Below, piece after piece: positions 7,147 through 15,861 of a stretch of DNA of 23,975 bases (position 1 is the first letter of the stretch; each line of letters opens with the position of its first letter). Origin of the DNA: Tannerellaceae bacterium (lineage in GTDB: Bacteria > Bacteroidota > Bacteroidia > Bacteroidales > Tannerellaceae); NCBI GenBank assembly GCA_031279915.1, contig JAITHO010000085.1, positions 1-23,975 on the forward strand. Direction: 5' to 3'. A model generated the notes under the pieces. It saw nothing but the letters and a program-made list of their open reading frames with translations, was not told the DNA's origin and did not search any database. A program made the position numbers and the translations under genes.

Positions 7147-7262
7147 AATTAAGATCTGGGCTTGATTTTGTCCGGATACTGCATCCGCAGCTTATTTTCT
7201 TTTGAGATCTATGGCTATGCCTGGGTCTTATTTCTATGTACCACAAATTTCAACTCCTCAAA

Positions 7263-8477
7263 ATGAGAATATACATTATATATATACTTATCGCAGGCTG
7301 GGCTCTATTTGCTGCCTGCCATTCTCACCGGCAAGAGGCCGAACATTCGCACGGGCATGATCACTCTCACGAACATTCAGGCGAGCATGATCACTCGCAC
7401 GATCGCGTTCAGGCAAGCGAGCTTTCAGGCGAAGAGCATCCGGCTGATGAGATAATCTTCACCCATGAGCAAGCCGAAGCCACAGGCTTGCAAATCGAGA
7501 TCGTTGAAGCCCGCACATTCGCCGCCGTCATCAAAGCCAGCGGGCAGATCCAAGCCTCGCAAGCCGATGAGGCAACGGTTGCCGCTACGGCCAACGGCAT
7601 CGTATCCTTCGCTAAGGCTTCCATTGCCGAAGGAATGTACGTTCGGCGAGGCGAATCCATAGTTACCATCTCGGCCGGCAACTTGCCCGACGGAGATCCG
7701 GCCGCAAAAGCAAAGATCTCCTACGAAATTTCCCAAAAAGAAATGGCTCGCGCCGACGATCTCTTTCGCGACCAGCTTATCTCGGCAAATGAATACGATC
7801 AGGTTCGCCTCCGCTACGAAACCGCTCGCACCGCTTACGAAGCTCAATCGGCCAACGTTACCGCCAAAGGCATCAGCGTCAATGCGCCGATGAATGGCTA
7901 TATCCGCAATCTGTCGGTAGCGCAAGGAGAATACATCTCCGTGGGGCAACGCATCGCAAGCGTGGTGCAGAATAGGCGCCTCCAGCTCCGCGTTGAAGTA
8001 TCGGATAATCATTACCGAGAGCTGAAAAATATCCGCAGCGCCAACTTCAAAACCGCTTACGACGATCGGCTCTACAAGCTATCCGAACTGAACGGTCGGC
8101 TCCTCTCGTTCGGCAAGGCTTCGGCTGGAAGAGAATCGGCTTTCATTCCGGTCATCTTCGAGTTTGATTATCCTGCGGGCGATATTCTGCCGGGAACATT
8201 TGCGGAGGTCTATCTGCTGTCGGCTCCTCAGGAAAATGTTGTGACGGCGCCTATCTCGGCTATTATAGAAGAGCAGAGCCTCTTTTTCGTGTATGTGCAG
8301 GCAGATGATGAAGGATATATCCGTCGGGAAGTAAATCTGGGGCCAAATGATGGCGAGAGAGCGGTGGCGCTATCGGGCTTAAGTGCGGGCGACAGGCTTG
8401 TGGCTAAGGGAGCCTATCAACTGAAGCTTGCCGCCGTATCCTCAATCGTTCCCGAAGGCCATACTCATTCGCATTAA
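7263..8477 (+). CDS. RND efflux periplasmic adaptor lipoprotein (CusB/CzcB-like)
   Basis: 404 residues from the ATG at 7263, chosen because it places a clean signal sequence and lipobox (LFAAC, C19) at the N-terminus; an ATG at 7236 would add nine residues. Directly after the lipid-anchor cysteine is a His-rich segment (EHSHGHDHSHEHSGEHDHSHD, in part) and the C-terminus ends in GHTHSH, both likely metal ligands. The body has the membrane-fusion-protein order: beta-barrel start, lipoyl/barrel-sandwich half (ANGIVSFAKASIAEGMYV), alpha hairpin (about residues 140-190), second lipoyl half (VNAPMNGYIRNLSVAQGEYI) and beta-barrel/membrane-proximal domains. It would join the pump encoded 21 nt downstream to an outer-membrane channel. 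The His-rich tails suggest Zn, Co, Ni or Cu-type cargo; the metal is not determined by sequence. Confidence 0.88.
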   Translation: MRIYIIYILIAGWALFAACHSHRQEAEHSHGHDHSHEHSGEHDHSHDRVQASELSGEEHPADEIIFTHEQAEATGLQIEIVEARTFAAVIKASGQIQASQADEATVAATANGIVSFAKASIAEGMYVRRGESIVTISAGNLPDGDPAAKAKISYEISQKEMARADDLFRDQLISANEYDQVRLRYETARTAYEAQSANVTAKGISVNAPMNGYIRNLSVAQGEYISVGQRIASVVQNRRLQLRVEVSDNHYRELKNIRSANFKTAYDDRLYKLSELNGRLLSFGKASAGRESAFIPVIFEFDYPAGDILPGTFAEVYLLSAPQENVVTAPISAIIEEQSLFFVYVQADDEGYIRREVNLGPNDGERAVALSGLSAGDRLVAKGAYQLKLAAVSSIVPEGHTHSH

Positions 8478-8498
8478 CCTTAACTTAATCTTAATGCG

Positions 8499-11400
8499 AT
8501 GAACAAGATTATTCAATATGCGCTGAACAATCGAATCCTTATCATCGTGGCCGCCGTTTTGCTGCTCGTGGCCGGCCTTTACACGGCTATGAATATGGAT
8601 GTCGATGTATTCCCCGACCTCAATGCCCCCACCGTTGTTGTGATGACCGAAGCCGGAGGCATGGCTCCCGAGGAAACCGAGCGGCTTGTAACCTTCCCCG
8701 TCGAAACGGCGCTCAACGGAGCTATGGGAGTGAGGAGGGTGCGTTCGTCGTCAACCACGGGCTTCTCCGTCGTATGGGTGGAGTTTAATTGGGATATGGA
8801 TATTTATCGGGCAAGGCAAATCGTTGCAGAGAAGCTGGGAGTCGTGAAGGATGATTTGCCTCCTCAGGCAGGCAGTCCGATGATAGGCCCCCAAACTTCA
8901 GTTCTTGGCGAGATGATGATTATAGGGCTTACGGCCGACACTACCTCTCTGCTTGACTTACGCACGCTTGCCGACTGGACTATCCGGCCCCGATTGCTCT
9001 CAACCGGAGGCGTCGCTCAAGTGGCTGTAATCGGCGGCGACGTGAAAGAATACCAAATCCTGCTGCAGCCCGATAAGATGAGGCACTTCAATATCTCCTT
9101 GGATGAGATAGTCGACAAAGTCCGTAATATGAATAGCAACGCCAATGGCGGAGTTCTCTACGAGTACGGCAACGAATACATCATCCGCGGGCTCCTGTCG
9201 ACAGACAAAATCGGCGAACTTGCCCAAACGGTTGTTGCAAGTCGGAATAATTATCCCATTCTCCTCGAACATATAGCCCAAGTCGCAATAGGGAGTAAAT
9301 CACCCAAAACGGGCCTTGCCTCCGAGCGAGCCAAGCCGGCTGTGCTTATCACCGTCAACAAGCAGCCGTCGGTTAATACCATTGATCTCACGGCAAAGAT
9401 CGATCATGCAGTCAGCGAACTCCTCAGCTCGCTTCCGCCCGACGTTCATATCTCGACGGATATCTTCCGCCAGGCGCGATTCATCGAAAGCTCGATAGAT
9501 AACGTTCAGAAGGCCCTGCTTGAAGGCGGTCTGTTCGTCGTCATTATCCTCTTCATCTTCCTGATGAACGTGCGGACAACGCTGATCTCGCTCGTGACCA
9601 TCCCGCTCTCCCTGCTTGTGTCCATCCTTAGCCTGAAGGTGATGGGGCTAACGATCAATACCATGAGCTTGGGAGGAATGGCGATAGCGATCGGATCGCT
9701 GGTGGACGATGCCATTGTGGATGTTGAGAACGTCTTCAAGCGATTGCGCGAGAATCATCTGCTGGCCGAGGACGATAGCAAGCGCAAGGACGTCATCTCC
9801 GTGGTTTTCGAAGCCTCCAAGGAAGTTCGTCTGCCGATCCTGAACTCCACGCTGATCATCGTGGCCAGCTTCCTGCCTCTGTTTTTCCTCTCCGACATGG
9901 AGGGCCGAATGTTGGCGCCGCTGGGCATTGCTTTCATTGTAGCTCTGTTCGCATCGACGGTGGTGGCTCTCACTCTGACGCCGGTGCTATGTTCCTTCCT
10001 TTTGGGCGATTCGGCAAAGAAGAGAGACAGAGAGCCTTTCCTGGTGAGATGGCTCAAGGGATGGTACGGCATTGCGCTCAAGTGGACGCTGAAGCATAGC
10101 CTTTGGGTCTTCGCCTTTACAGGGCTGATTATTGTTACGGCGATTGCGGCTGCGCTCACTTTGGGACGCAGCTTCCTTCCGTCATTTAATGAGGGATCGT
10201 TCACAATCAATGTCAGCACAATGCCAGGTATATCGCTTGAGGAGTCGGATAAGATCGGACGGATGGCCGAGAATCTCCTGCTCACCGTTCCCGAAATCAA
10301 AACTCTCGGACGCAAAACAGGTCGAGCCGAACTCGACGAGCATGCCCTGGGAGTGAACGTTTCGGAGATCGAAGCTCCTTTCCTTGCCGAACATCGCTCG
10401 AAGGATGAGATACTCGCAGATATCCGACGAAAGCTGCAGATCATTCCGGGAGCAAACATCGAAATCGGACAGCCCATATCGCATCGCATCGACCACATGC
10501 TTTCGGGAACCCGAGCCAATATCGCCATCAAACTCTTCGGCTCCGATCTCAATCGAATGTACTCCATCGGCAACCAAATCAAAGCAGCCGTGGCAAAGGT
10601 TGAAGGAATAGCCGACCTCAACGTGGAGCAACAAATCGAACGCCCACAGCTTAAGATCGAACCGCGCCGCGAACTCCTCGCACGATACGGAGTCTCCATC
10701 GCAGAGTTATCCGAAATAATTAACCTCATGCTGGCCGGAGAAGTAGTATCGCAAGTGTACGAAGGCAATCGAGTATTCGATCTCACCCTCAAAGTTGGCA
10801 ACGACAGCCGATCCACCGCCGAAAGCATCCGCAACCTCATCGTCGACGCCGGCGGACAGAAGATCCCCCTCGACCATATAGCCAAAGTCAGCTCCTCTTC
10901 GGGCCCGAACACAATCAACAGGGAGAATGTATCGCGCAAGATTGTCATCTCAGCCAACGTGGCCGGTCGCGACCTCCGTGGAGTGGTTGCCGACATACGC
11001 CGCAGCATAGAATCGCAGATTAAGCTCCCCGAAGGCTACCGCCTTGAATACGGCGGACAGTTTGAGAGCGAACAGGCTGCCTCGCGAACTCTGCTCGCCA
11101 CATCCGTCCTCTCCGTGCTGATGATATTTCTGCTGCTATATGCACAGTTTCGGAACACAAAGCAGTCGGCTATGATTCTGCTGAATCTGCCGCTTGCGCT
11201 GATAGGAGGGGTCTTCTCCCTCTTCTTTAGCAGCGGAGTGATAAGCATACCGGCAATTATCGGATTCATTTCGCTCTTTGGCATAGCTACCCGCAACGGC
11301 ATCCTACTGGTTTCGCGCTACAATGATCTGCAGGCAGAAGGGCTCAGCCTGAAAGAGGCCGTTATCGCAGGATCTATGGATCGCCTCAATCCAATACTGA

Positions 11401-11570
11401 TGACTGCTCTTACATCTGCCTTGGCTCTCATTCCTCTCGCTCTTGGAGGAGATTTGCCAGGCAACGAGATCCAAAGCCCCATGGCTAAGGTCATCCTGGG
11501 AGGATTGCTGACATCGACACTCATCAACGCCTTCGTCATCCCCGCCCTAAGCTGTCGCCAAGCTAAATAA
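8499..11570 (+). CDS. HME-RND heavy metal efflux pump (CusA/CzcA family)
   Basis: 1023 residues, the normal length for the heavy-metal RND family. The first membrane helix is at about residues 10-28, then VDVFPDLNAPTVVV, a hallmark of CusA/CzcA pumps. Membrane helix 4 contains AIGSLVDDAIVDVEN (A397, G399, D403, E410, N411), the A-x-G-x3-D-x6-EN proton-relay pattern, not the DFGx3DGAx3EN of CzcA. In the region where CusA has a copper-binding methionine after the KTG.AE motif, this protein reads LGVNVSEIEAP without methionine, so copper/silver specificity is not supported there. Residues 838-1023 show the second set of helices. The pump is in the inner membrane and works with the adaptor encoded just upstream. 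No TolC-like channel gene lies in the window. Metal specificity is left open. Confidence 0.92.
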   Translation: MNKIIQYALNNRILIIVAAVLLLVAGLYTAMNMDVDVFPDLNAPTVVVMTEAGGMAPEETERLVTFPVETALNGAMGVRRVRSSSTTGFSVVWVEFNWDMDIYRARQIVAEKLGVVKDDLPPQAGSPMIGPQTSVLGEMMIIGLTADTTSLLDLRTLADWTIRPRLLSTGGVAQVAVIGGDVKEYQILLQPDKMRHFNISLDEIVDKVRNMNSNANGGVLYEYGNEYIIRGLLSTDKIGELAQTVVASRNNYPILLEHIAQVAIGSKSPKTGLASERAKPAVLITVNKQPSVNTIDLTAKIDHAVSELLSSLPPDVHISTDIFRQARFIESSIDNVQKALLEGGLFVVIILFIFLMNVRTTLISLVTIPLSLLVSILSLKVMGLTINTMSLGGMAIAIGSLVDDAIVDVENVFKRLRENHLLAEDDSKRKDVISVVFEASKEVRLPILNSTLIIVASFLPLFFLSDMEGRMLAPLGIAFIVALFASTVVALTLTPVLCSFLLGDSAKKRDREPFLVRWLKGWYGIALKWTLKHSLWVFAFTGLIIVTAIAAALTLGRSFLPSFNEGSFTINVSTMPGISLEESDKIGRMAENLLLTVPEIKTLGRKTGRAELDEHALGVNVSEIEAPFLAEHRSKDEILADIRRKLQIIPGANIEIGQPISHRIDHMLSGTRANIAIKLFGSDLNRMYSIGNQIKAAVAKVEGIADLNVEQQIERPQLKIEPRRELLARYGVSIAELSEIINLMLAGEVVSQVYEGNRVFDLTLKVGNDSRSTAESIRNLIVDAGGQKIPLDHIAKVSSSSGPNTINRENVSRKIVISANVAGRDLRGVVADIRRSIESQIKLPEGYRLEYGGQFESEQAASRTLLATSVLSVLMIFLLLYAQFRNTKQSAMILLNLPLALIGGVFSLFFSSGVISIPAIIGFISLFGIATRNGILLVSRYNDLQAEGLSLKEAVIAGSMDRLNPILMTALTSALALIPLALGGDLPGNEIQSPMAKVILGGLLTSTLINAFVIPALSCRQAK

Positions 11571-11577
11571 CAGAGCG

Positions 11578-11636
11578 CATCTCCCTCGGGACGGAGGCGG
11601 AAACCGGAGATCTGCAGCCGTCCCGAGGTCGAGATG
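11578..11636 (+). terminator. Long stem-loop after the pump gene
   Basis: CTCGGGACGG (11585-11594) pairs perfectly with CCGTCCCGAG (11618-11627), and outside it CATCTC (11578-11583) pairs with GAGATG (11631-11636) across a small internal loop. It lies right after the pump stop codon. There is no T run, so it is either a weak terminator or an RNA-stability structure. Confidence 0.5.
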
Positions 11637-11659
11637 AAGTAAATTTCCAAGAAAGCAGA

Positions 11660-11667
11660 TATATTTG
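11660..11667 (+). promoter_or_regulatory. Candidate -7 promoter element of the aldo/keto reductase operon
   Basis: TATATTTG matches TAnnTTTG, with the predicted start about 70 nt before the ATG at 11741. The resulting AT-rich leader has no clear structure. No convincing -33 box. Confidence 0.5.
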
Positions 11668-11740
11668 TGCCACGATTATATGAAACCAATGCGATTATAT
11701 CAGACCAATATTTATTATTAACCTATTTAATTTTAGAATT

Positions 11741-12937
11741 ATGAGACACAAGAATTTCAATCGTAGAGATTTTTTCCGCCTATCGGCTGCTGCCGGCGCG
11801 GGCGTTGTATTGACTTCAGGGACGAGGGCTCAGGCTATGGTTCCGGAGGCGATGCAAAGCGATGAAGCTTTCCCTCTGCGGAAGTTGGGTAGCACGGAGC
11901 TCGAGCTTCCGATTCTTAGCATGGGGGTGATGAGGGCCGATAATCCTAACGTTGTGCGAGCGGCTTACAACTCTGGGATCACCCATTTTGATACCGCTCA
12001 CGGGTATCAGAACGGACGAAATGAAGAGATGCTGGGCAATTTCTTCAAGGATAAGCCGCGAACCTCTTTCACTATTGCCACGAAGGGGAAGTTTGAGTAT
12101 CCGCTGAAGGATAGTTTTGAGAAGGACTTCACTGCTATGCTCGATCTTAGCTTGAAACGGCTGCAGATGGACTACGTGGACATCTTCTACACTCATGCGC
12201 TCGATAGCCGCAATGGCACGGATGACGTCAGCAACGATCGGATTGTCGGACTGCTGGAGCAATTCATAGCCGACGGCAAAGTGAAGTACGTAGGACTATC
12301 CACGCATGCTATGAAACCCGAACAGATCGACGCTGCCATAGCTGCTGGCGTATATAAGGTAATACTGCTCAGCTACAACTTCAAGCTGCCGAAGCTTCAG
12401 GAAACCAATGAGGCTATCGAGCGCGGAGTGAAGGCGGGCATAGGATTTGTGGCGATGAAGAGCATGACGGGAGGAGTGGCCGGAGGTGCGTCGGTGAACG
12501 GTCAGGCATGCCTCAAGTGGGTTTGGCAGAATCCGAATATCACAACGGCTATCCCTGGCTTCGACAACTTCGATAAGCTGGAGGACTGCCTCGCGGCTGC
12601 GAAGGCTCCAACGCTCAGCGCTGAGGAGCAGCTATACCTGGCATCGCTCGACAGCAAAGAGATGCTCTTCTGCCAAAGATGCGGTAAGTGCGAACAAGAA
12701 TGTCCTGAAGGCTTGCCCGTGCCTGAGATCATGCGGGCCTATATGTATGCCTACGGATACCGCAATGCCGGGCTGTCGAAGGAACTGCTCTCGGAACTTC
12801 GATTGGCCGATGCGGCTTCGATCTGCAGCTCGTGCAAGGGCGACTGCCGCGTGAAGTGCACGCTCGATTATAACGTTGCCGAACGCATTGCCGCGGTAAC
12901 TCCGACGCTCGGCGTTCCTGACTTCTTACTAAGCTGA
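11741..12937 (+). CDS. Tat-exported aldo/keto reductase with C-terminal Fe-S motifs
   Basis: 398 residues. The N-terminus NRRDFFRLSAAAGAG (residues 7-21) is a twin-arginine signal; the mature part starts near residue 32. The aldo/keto reductase barrel follows, with the catalytic tetrad visible: D84 and Y89 (FDTAHGYQNG), K115 (ATKGKF) and H152 (YTHALD). The C-terminal region has two cysteine groups: C311-x2-C314-x2-C317-x3-C321 (a ferredoxin-type 4Fe-4S site, ending CP) and C362-x2-C365-x3-C369-x3-C373. A Tat signal fits a cofactor-loaded enzyme that folds before export. Substrate is unknown. The DUF6599 gene starts 8 nt downstream and shares the terminator at 13854, so both should work together in the periplasm. 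Members of this Bacteroidota group are usually annotated only as oxidoreductases. Confidence 0.9.
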   Translation: MRHKNFNRRDFFRLSAAAGAGVVLTSGTRAQAMVPEAMQSDEAFPLRKLGSTELELPILSMGVMRADNPNVVRAAYNSGITHFDTAHGYQNGRNEEMLGNFFKDKPRTSFTIATKGKFEYPLKDSFEKDFTAMLDLSLKRLQMDYVDIFYTHALDSRNGTDDVSNDRIVGLLEQFIADGKVKYVGLSTHAMKPEQIDAAIAAGVYKVILLSYNFKLPKLQETNEAIERGVKAGIGFVAMKSMTGGVAGGASVNGQACLKWVWQNPNITTAIPGFDNFDKLEDCLAAAKAPTLSAEEQLYLASLDSKEMLFCQRCGKCEQECPEGLPVPEIMRAYMYAYGYRNAGLSKELLSELRLADAASICSSCKGDCRVKCTLDYNVAERIAAVTPTLGVPDFLLS

Positions 12938-12945
12938 GGCCGGCC

Positions 12946-13818
12946 ATGAATCTACGATTTGCTATAATCCTAATGCTTGCCATGGCTGCTCTGAGGCCGG
13001 CGGAGGCGCAGTCGTCCCATCAGCTGAAGGACTGGATGCCGGCGCTTGAGGGATGGACTATGGGGAGCCTTGAGACTTTCAATCCGGATAACCTATACGA
13101 CAGGATAAACGGCGCCGCGCCTCTGTTTCTGGCAAACAACTTCCGCGAGATGACGGCCATTGACTATCGCAAGGGCGACGACTATATAACCGTGCAGGCT
13201 TATCGGCACGGATCGCCCGAAGATGCTTTCGGCATGTATGCCTCAGAGCGTTCGCCTGAGATCGCCTTCATCGACGGCATCGGAGCAGAGGCGCAGGGCG
13301 ACGATGAGAACCTTTTCTTCTTCGCCGGATCCATTTACGTCAAGATGGCGGCGCATTGCGATTCGGAGAATGTTGCCGAACTGATGCAAGCCATTGCGCG
13401 CGGTATGGCAGCCAAGATCGATCAAAGTCCGGCTTATCCTGCAATGCTCGAGATGTTGCCGGAGGAGGGTCGGGTCAAACATTCAGAGGTCTATATCAAT
13501 TCGAGCTACATCGGCCACGACTTCCTTAAGTCGGTTTATGCCGCGTCGTATCTCAGAGGCGGCAAGACTTTCCAGCTTTTCATCGTCGACGGAAAAACGG
13601 CCAACGGAGCTCGGCTAATCCTTCAGCAATACTTCGCGTTCACAAAGCAGAGCGACGAGATTAAGGATGGCCCGATCACCATCCGCGACAGATACAATGG
13701 CAACATACCGGCCTTCCTGAAAGGCTCGCGCATCATTGGATTGTTCAGCGAAGACGGAGGCGAAGGTATAGCCGAAGGACCAGCAATAGTGGCCGAACTG
13801 GCCAATAGATTAAATTAG
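12946..13818 (+). CDS. DUF6599 family exported protein
   Basis: 290 residues with a signal peptide (about residues 1-21, ending AEAQ). The mature part opens with a segment typical of DUF6599: a WxxGxxETFNPDNLYDRINGAA-like stretch in which a substrate or partner phrase, YDRINGAAPLFL, is followed by YRKGDDYITVQAYRHGSPEDAFGMY. No catalytic motif is recognised. It is translated 8 nt after the aldo/keto reductase stop and precedes a strong terminator, so it is the second and last gene of a two-gene unit. I infer an accessory role for the exported reductase; the activity of the family is unknown to me. Confidence 0.72.
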   Translation: MNLRFAIILMLAMAALRPAEAQSSHQLKDWMPALEGWTMGSLETFNPDNLYDRINGAAPLFLANNFREMTAIDYRKGDDYITVQAYRHGSPEDAFGMYASERSPEIAFIDGIGAEAQGDDENLFFFAGSIYVKMAAHCDSENVAELMQAIARGMAAKIDQSPAYPAMLEMLPEEGRVKHSEVYINSSYIGHDFLKSVYAASYLRGGKTFQLFIVDGKTANGARLILQQYFAFTKQSDEIKDGPITIRDRYNGNIPAFLKGSRIIGLFSEDGGEGIAEGPAIVAELANRLN

Positions 13819-13853
13819 GGCCGAACTCTAAGTAGTGGAGCCCTTTGGGGAGG

Positions 13854-13904
13854 AAGGTTGAGCAAGCCTGTTGGAGGTGCAGGCTACTCAACCTTCAGTT
13901 TTTT
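13854..13904 (+). terminator. Rho-independent terminator of the reductase/DUF6599 operon
   Basis: Left arm 13854-13870 (AAGGTTGAGCAAGCCTG) pairs with right arm 13880-13895 (CAGGCTACTCAACCTT) with one bulge and a mismatch, 9-nt loop, followed shortly by six T (13899-13904). Confidence 0.88.
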
Positions 13905-13953
13905 ATCCCTACATATAAGCAGGGATGACTGAGGCGCTTCTGGAAATGCCTCC

Positions 13954-13984
13954 TTTGGCCGTCTCGACAACTTCCATATCTTTG
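13954..13984 (+). promoter_or_regulatory. Bacteroidota-type promoter of the GH51-like gene
   Basis: TTTG at 13954-13957 and TATCTTTG at 13977-13984 are separated by exactly 19 bp, a full match to the TTTG-N19-TAnnTTTG consensus. Predicted start is near 13991, about 22 nt before the ATG. Confidence 0.78.
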
Positions 13985-14012
13985 TTTCTATAAATATTTT
14001 TGGACGAAAAAC

Positions 14013-15818
14013 ATGTATACCTATCGCCTCATCGCACTATATATCCTCACAGCAATGTCATTATGGGCTTGCCGGCCCGAAATCCCGATTACCTCAAGCA
14101 TACGTATAGATATGGAGAGCTCAACCACGCCGCTCAACGACGACTTCTATGGTTTGTCGATCGACGAAGGAGAGGTGGCGGCTATAAAGGCCGAGCTTAT
14201 CCGCAACTCCAGCTTTGACGAAGGCGACTCTATGCCCGGATGGCATACGCTTGCGCCATTTACTTACATGGCTCGCAGTACATCAAGGCCTATCGCGCCG
14301 GATGATTTGCAATCGCTGATGGTATCCGCCAATCCTTCGGGGATTGACAGGCGGGGTGGGGTGAGCGCTTCCGGATATGGGATCTCGCTACGACGAACCG
14401 AACGTTATGAGCTCAGCTTTTATCTGCGAACATCCTACACTACTACGCCTGTTGAACTCGAAGTGGCGCTCGAAGACTCGGCTGGGGCCAAGCTCAGCCT
14501 GCCGATGAAGGTGATGCCCACGTATACATGGACGCGCCATCGACACTCCTTCATCGCTACCGCAGATGCCGTCAATGCACGCTTGGCTTTCTACATGCGG
14601 GAGTCGTCATTGTTCTTCATCGACCAGGTATCGCTCATCCCGCAAACAACCTGGAATAACCGTGGATTCAGGCTCGACGTAATGGAACTGGTGGATTCCA
14701 TCGGCCCTATATTTATTCTCGAACGAAAAGCTGCCAATAGGGCCGCCTCCGGAATTGCCCAGGACCTGAACGCTTGGCATGCCTTAGACAGCGTCAGAAC
14801 TCAGCAGAAGGCTTACTATGCCGATGAAACATGGCTCATGGCCGATCACGACTTCGCAGGCATGTATCCCACCGGAATCAGAGTACACGGGCTTGGATGC
14901 ATAGAGCCCAGCCCCTCAAGTCTCAGAGCTGCCGTCGCACAAGCCTGCTTCCTGATCAGAGCCGAAAGCCGTCCGCATACCTTCAGGCAGATCGCCTTCG
15001 CACCAATTGCCGGACGATACGAACCTGGCAACTTCAGAACGCCGCTCATCTTCACCGAATCCGGACGATCTTATGTTTCGCCTTCATACTACCTGCTGCA
15101 GATGTTCGCGCGAAACATTGGCGAGGTTATCATCCCATCGGAAGTGCAAACCTACTCCCGACCACATGTGGAACGAGCGGCGATTGACCTCGACACGCTC
15201 GACGGCAGCTTCGAAACTCTGGCATGGACTATCCGCAAGAGCCAAACCCAGGATTCGACATATAATTACGAACTCTTCGCATCCCTAAGGCCTCGCACCG
15301 AAGATCCGCGCCTCCTGATACGCATCACCAAAAGCATCGCCTTAAAGCTCGAAGGACGACAAAGCCTGCTATACCGGCATACCGGAACCATTATTGATAC
15401 GCTCGGACTGGCTGCCCTTGACATCCGAAACGGACAGGCGCTCGACCTGCGCATCGCCTGCCACTACGACACCATACAATGCTACCTCAACAACCATAGC
15501 ATACATCGCGCCGTTAACCCATCCCTCCCAAGCCTCGTGGCAATCGTAACCCTCGATAATTCAACCCGAACCATGATGCTCAAAGTTGTCAACACCACCT
15601 TTCACAGCGAAAAAACCGCCATCCGCATCAACGGGCTAAAGCCACGGCGCGCCGCACAGGTCATCTGCCTCCAGGGCGAACCCGGATTGCAAAATACATC
15701 TGCCAACCCCAAGCGCGTGGCCCCTGAGAGCTTCAACCACAACTTCCCTCTCGGACGCGGCCTCGTTTACGACTTCCCTCCAAACTCGGTCACTATCCTC
15801 AAACTACGTGTTGACTAA
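14013..15818 (+). CDS. GH51-like lipoprotein apparently lacking the catalytic barrel
   Basis: 601 residues with a lipoprotein-like signal (SLWAC, C20). The start of the mature protein matches the opening of GH51 alpha-L-arabinofuranosidases (FYGLSIDEGE, then AELIRNSSFDEG, near residues 47-72), followed by a CBM-like beta domain up to about residue 210. A GH51-type entry to the barrel follows (NNRGFRLDVMELVDSIGPIF, near 214-233), but by about residue 302 the sequence is already at the late barrel helix and C-terminal sandwich (SLRAAVAQACFLIRAESRPH, then SPSYYLLQMF). Only about 70 residues occupy the place of roughly 300 in GH51, and I see neither the GNE acid/base nor the usual nucleophile motif. 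An inserted LamG-like segment lies at about 400-500; the end (PPNSVTILKLRVD) is again GH51-like. I infer a non-catalytic glycan-binding relative. It is a single gene with its own good promoter. Confidence 0.65.
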   Translation: MYTYRLIALYILTAMSLWACRPEIPITSSIRIDMESSTTPLNDDFYGLSIDEGEVAAIKAELIRNSSFDEGDSMPGWHTLAPFTYMARSTSRPIAPDDLQSLMVSANPSGIDRRGGVSASGYGISLRRTERYELSFYLRTSYTTTPVELEVALEDSAGAKLSLPMKVMPTYTWTRHRHSFIATADAVNARLAFYMRESSLFFIDQVSLIPQTTWNNRGFRLDVMELVDSIGPIFILERKAANRAASGIAQDLNAWHALDSVRTQQKAYYADETWLMADHDFAGMYPTGIRVHGLGCIEPSPSSLRAAVAQACFLIRAESRPHTFRQIAFAPIAGRYEPGNFRTPLIFTESGRSYVSPSYYLLQMFARNIGEVIIPSEVQTYSRPHVERAAIDLDTLDGSFETLAWTIRKSQTQDSTYNYELFASLRPRTEDPRLLIRITKSIALKLEGRQSLLYRHTGTIIDTLGLAALDIRNGQALDLRIACHYDTIQCYLNNHSIHRAVNPSLPSLVAIVTLDNSTRTMMLKVVNTTFHSEKTAIRINGLKPRRAAQVICLQGEPGLQNTSANPKRVAPESFNHNFPLGRGLVYDFPPNSVTILKLRVD

Positions 15819-15861
15819 AGGTCAGGGCCGATAATATCCGGCTCCGAATCCGTCGATAGCA

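Noticed and set aside
9755..11008. A 417-codon minus-strand frame over the pump gene
   Set aside because: Rich in Arg, Ser and Met as expected for an antisense shadow; the plus strand encodes a full RND pump.
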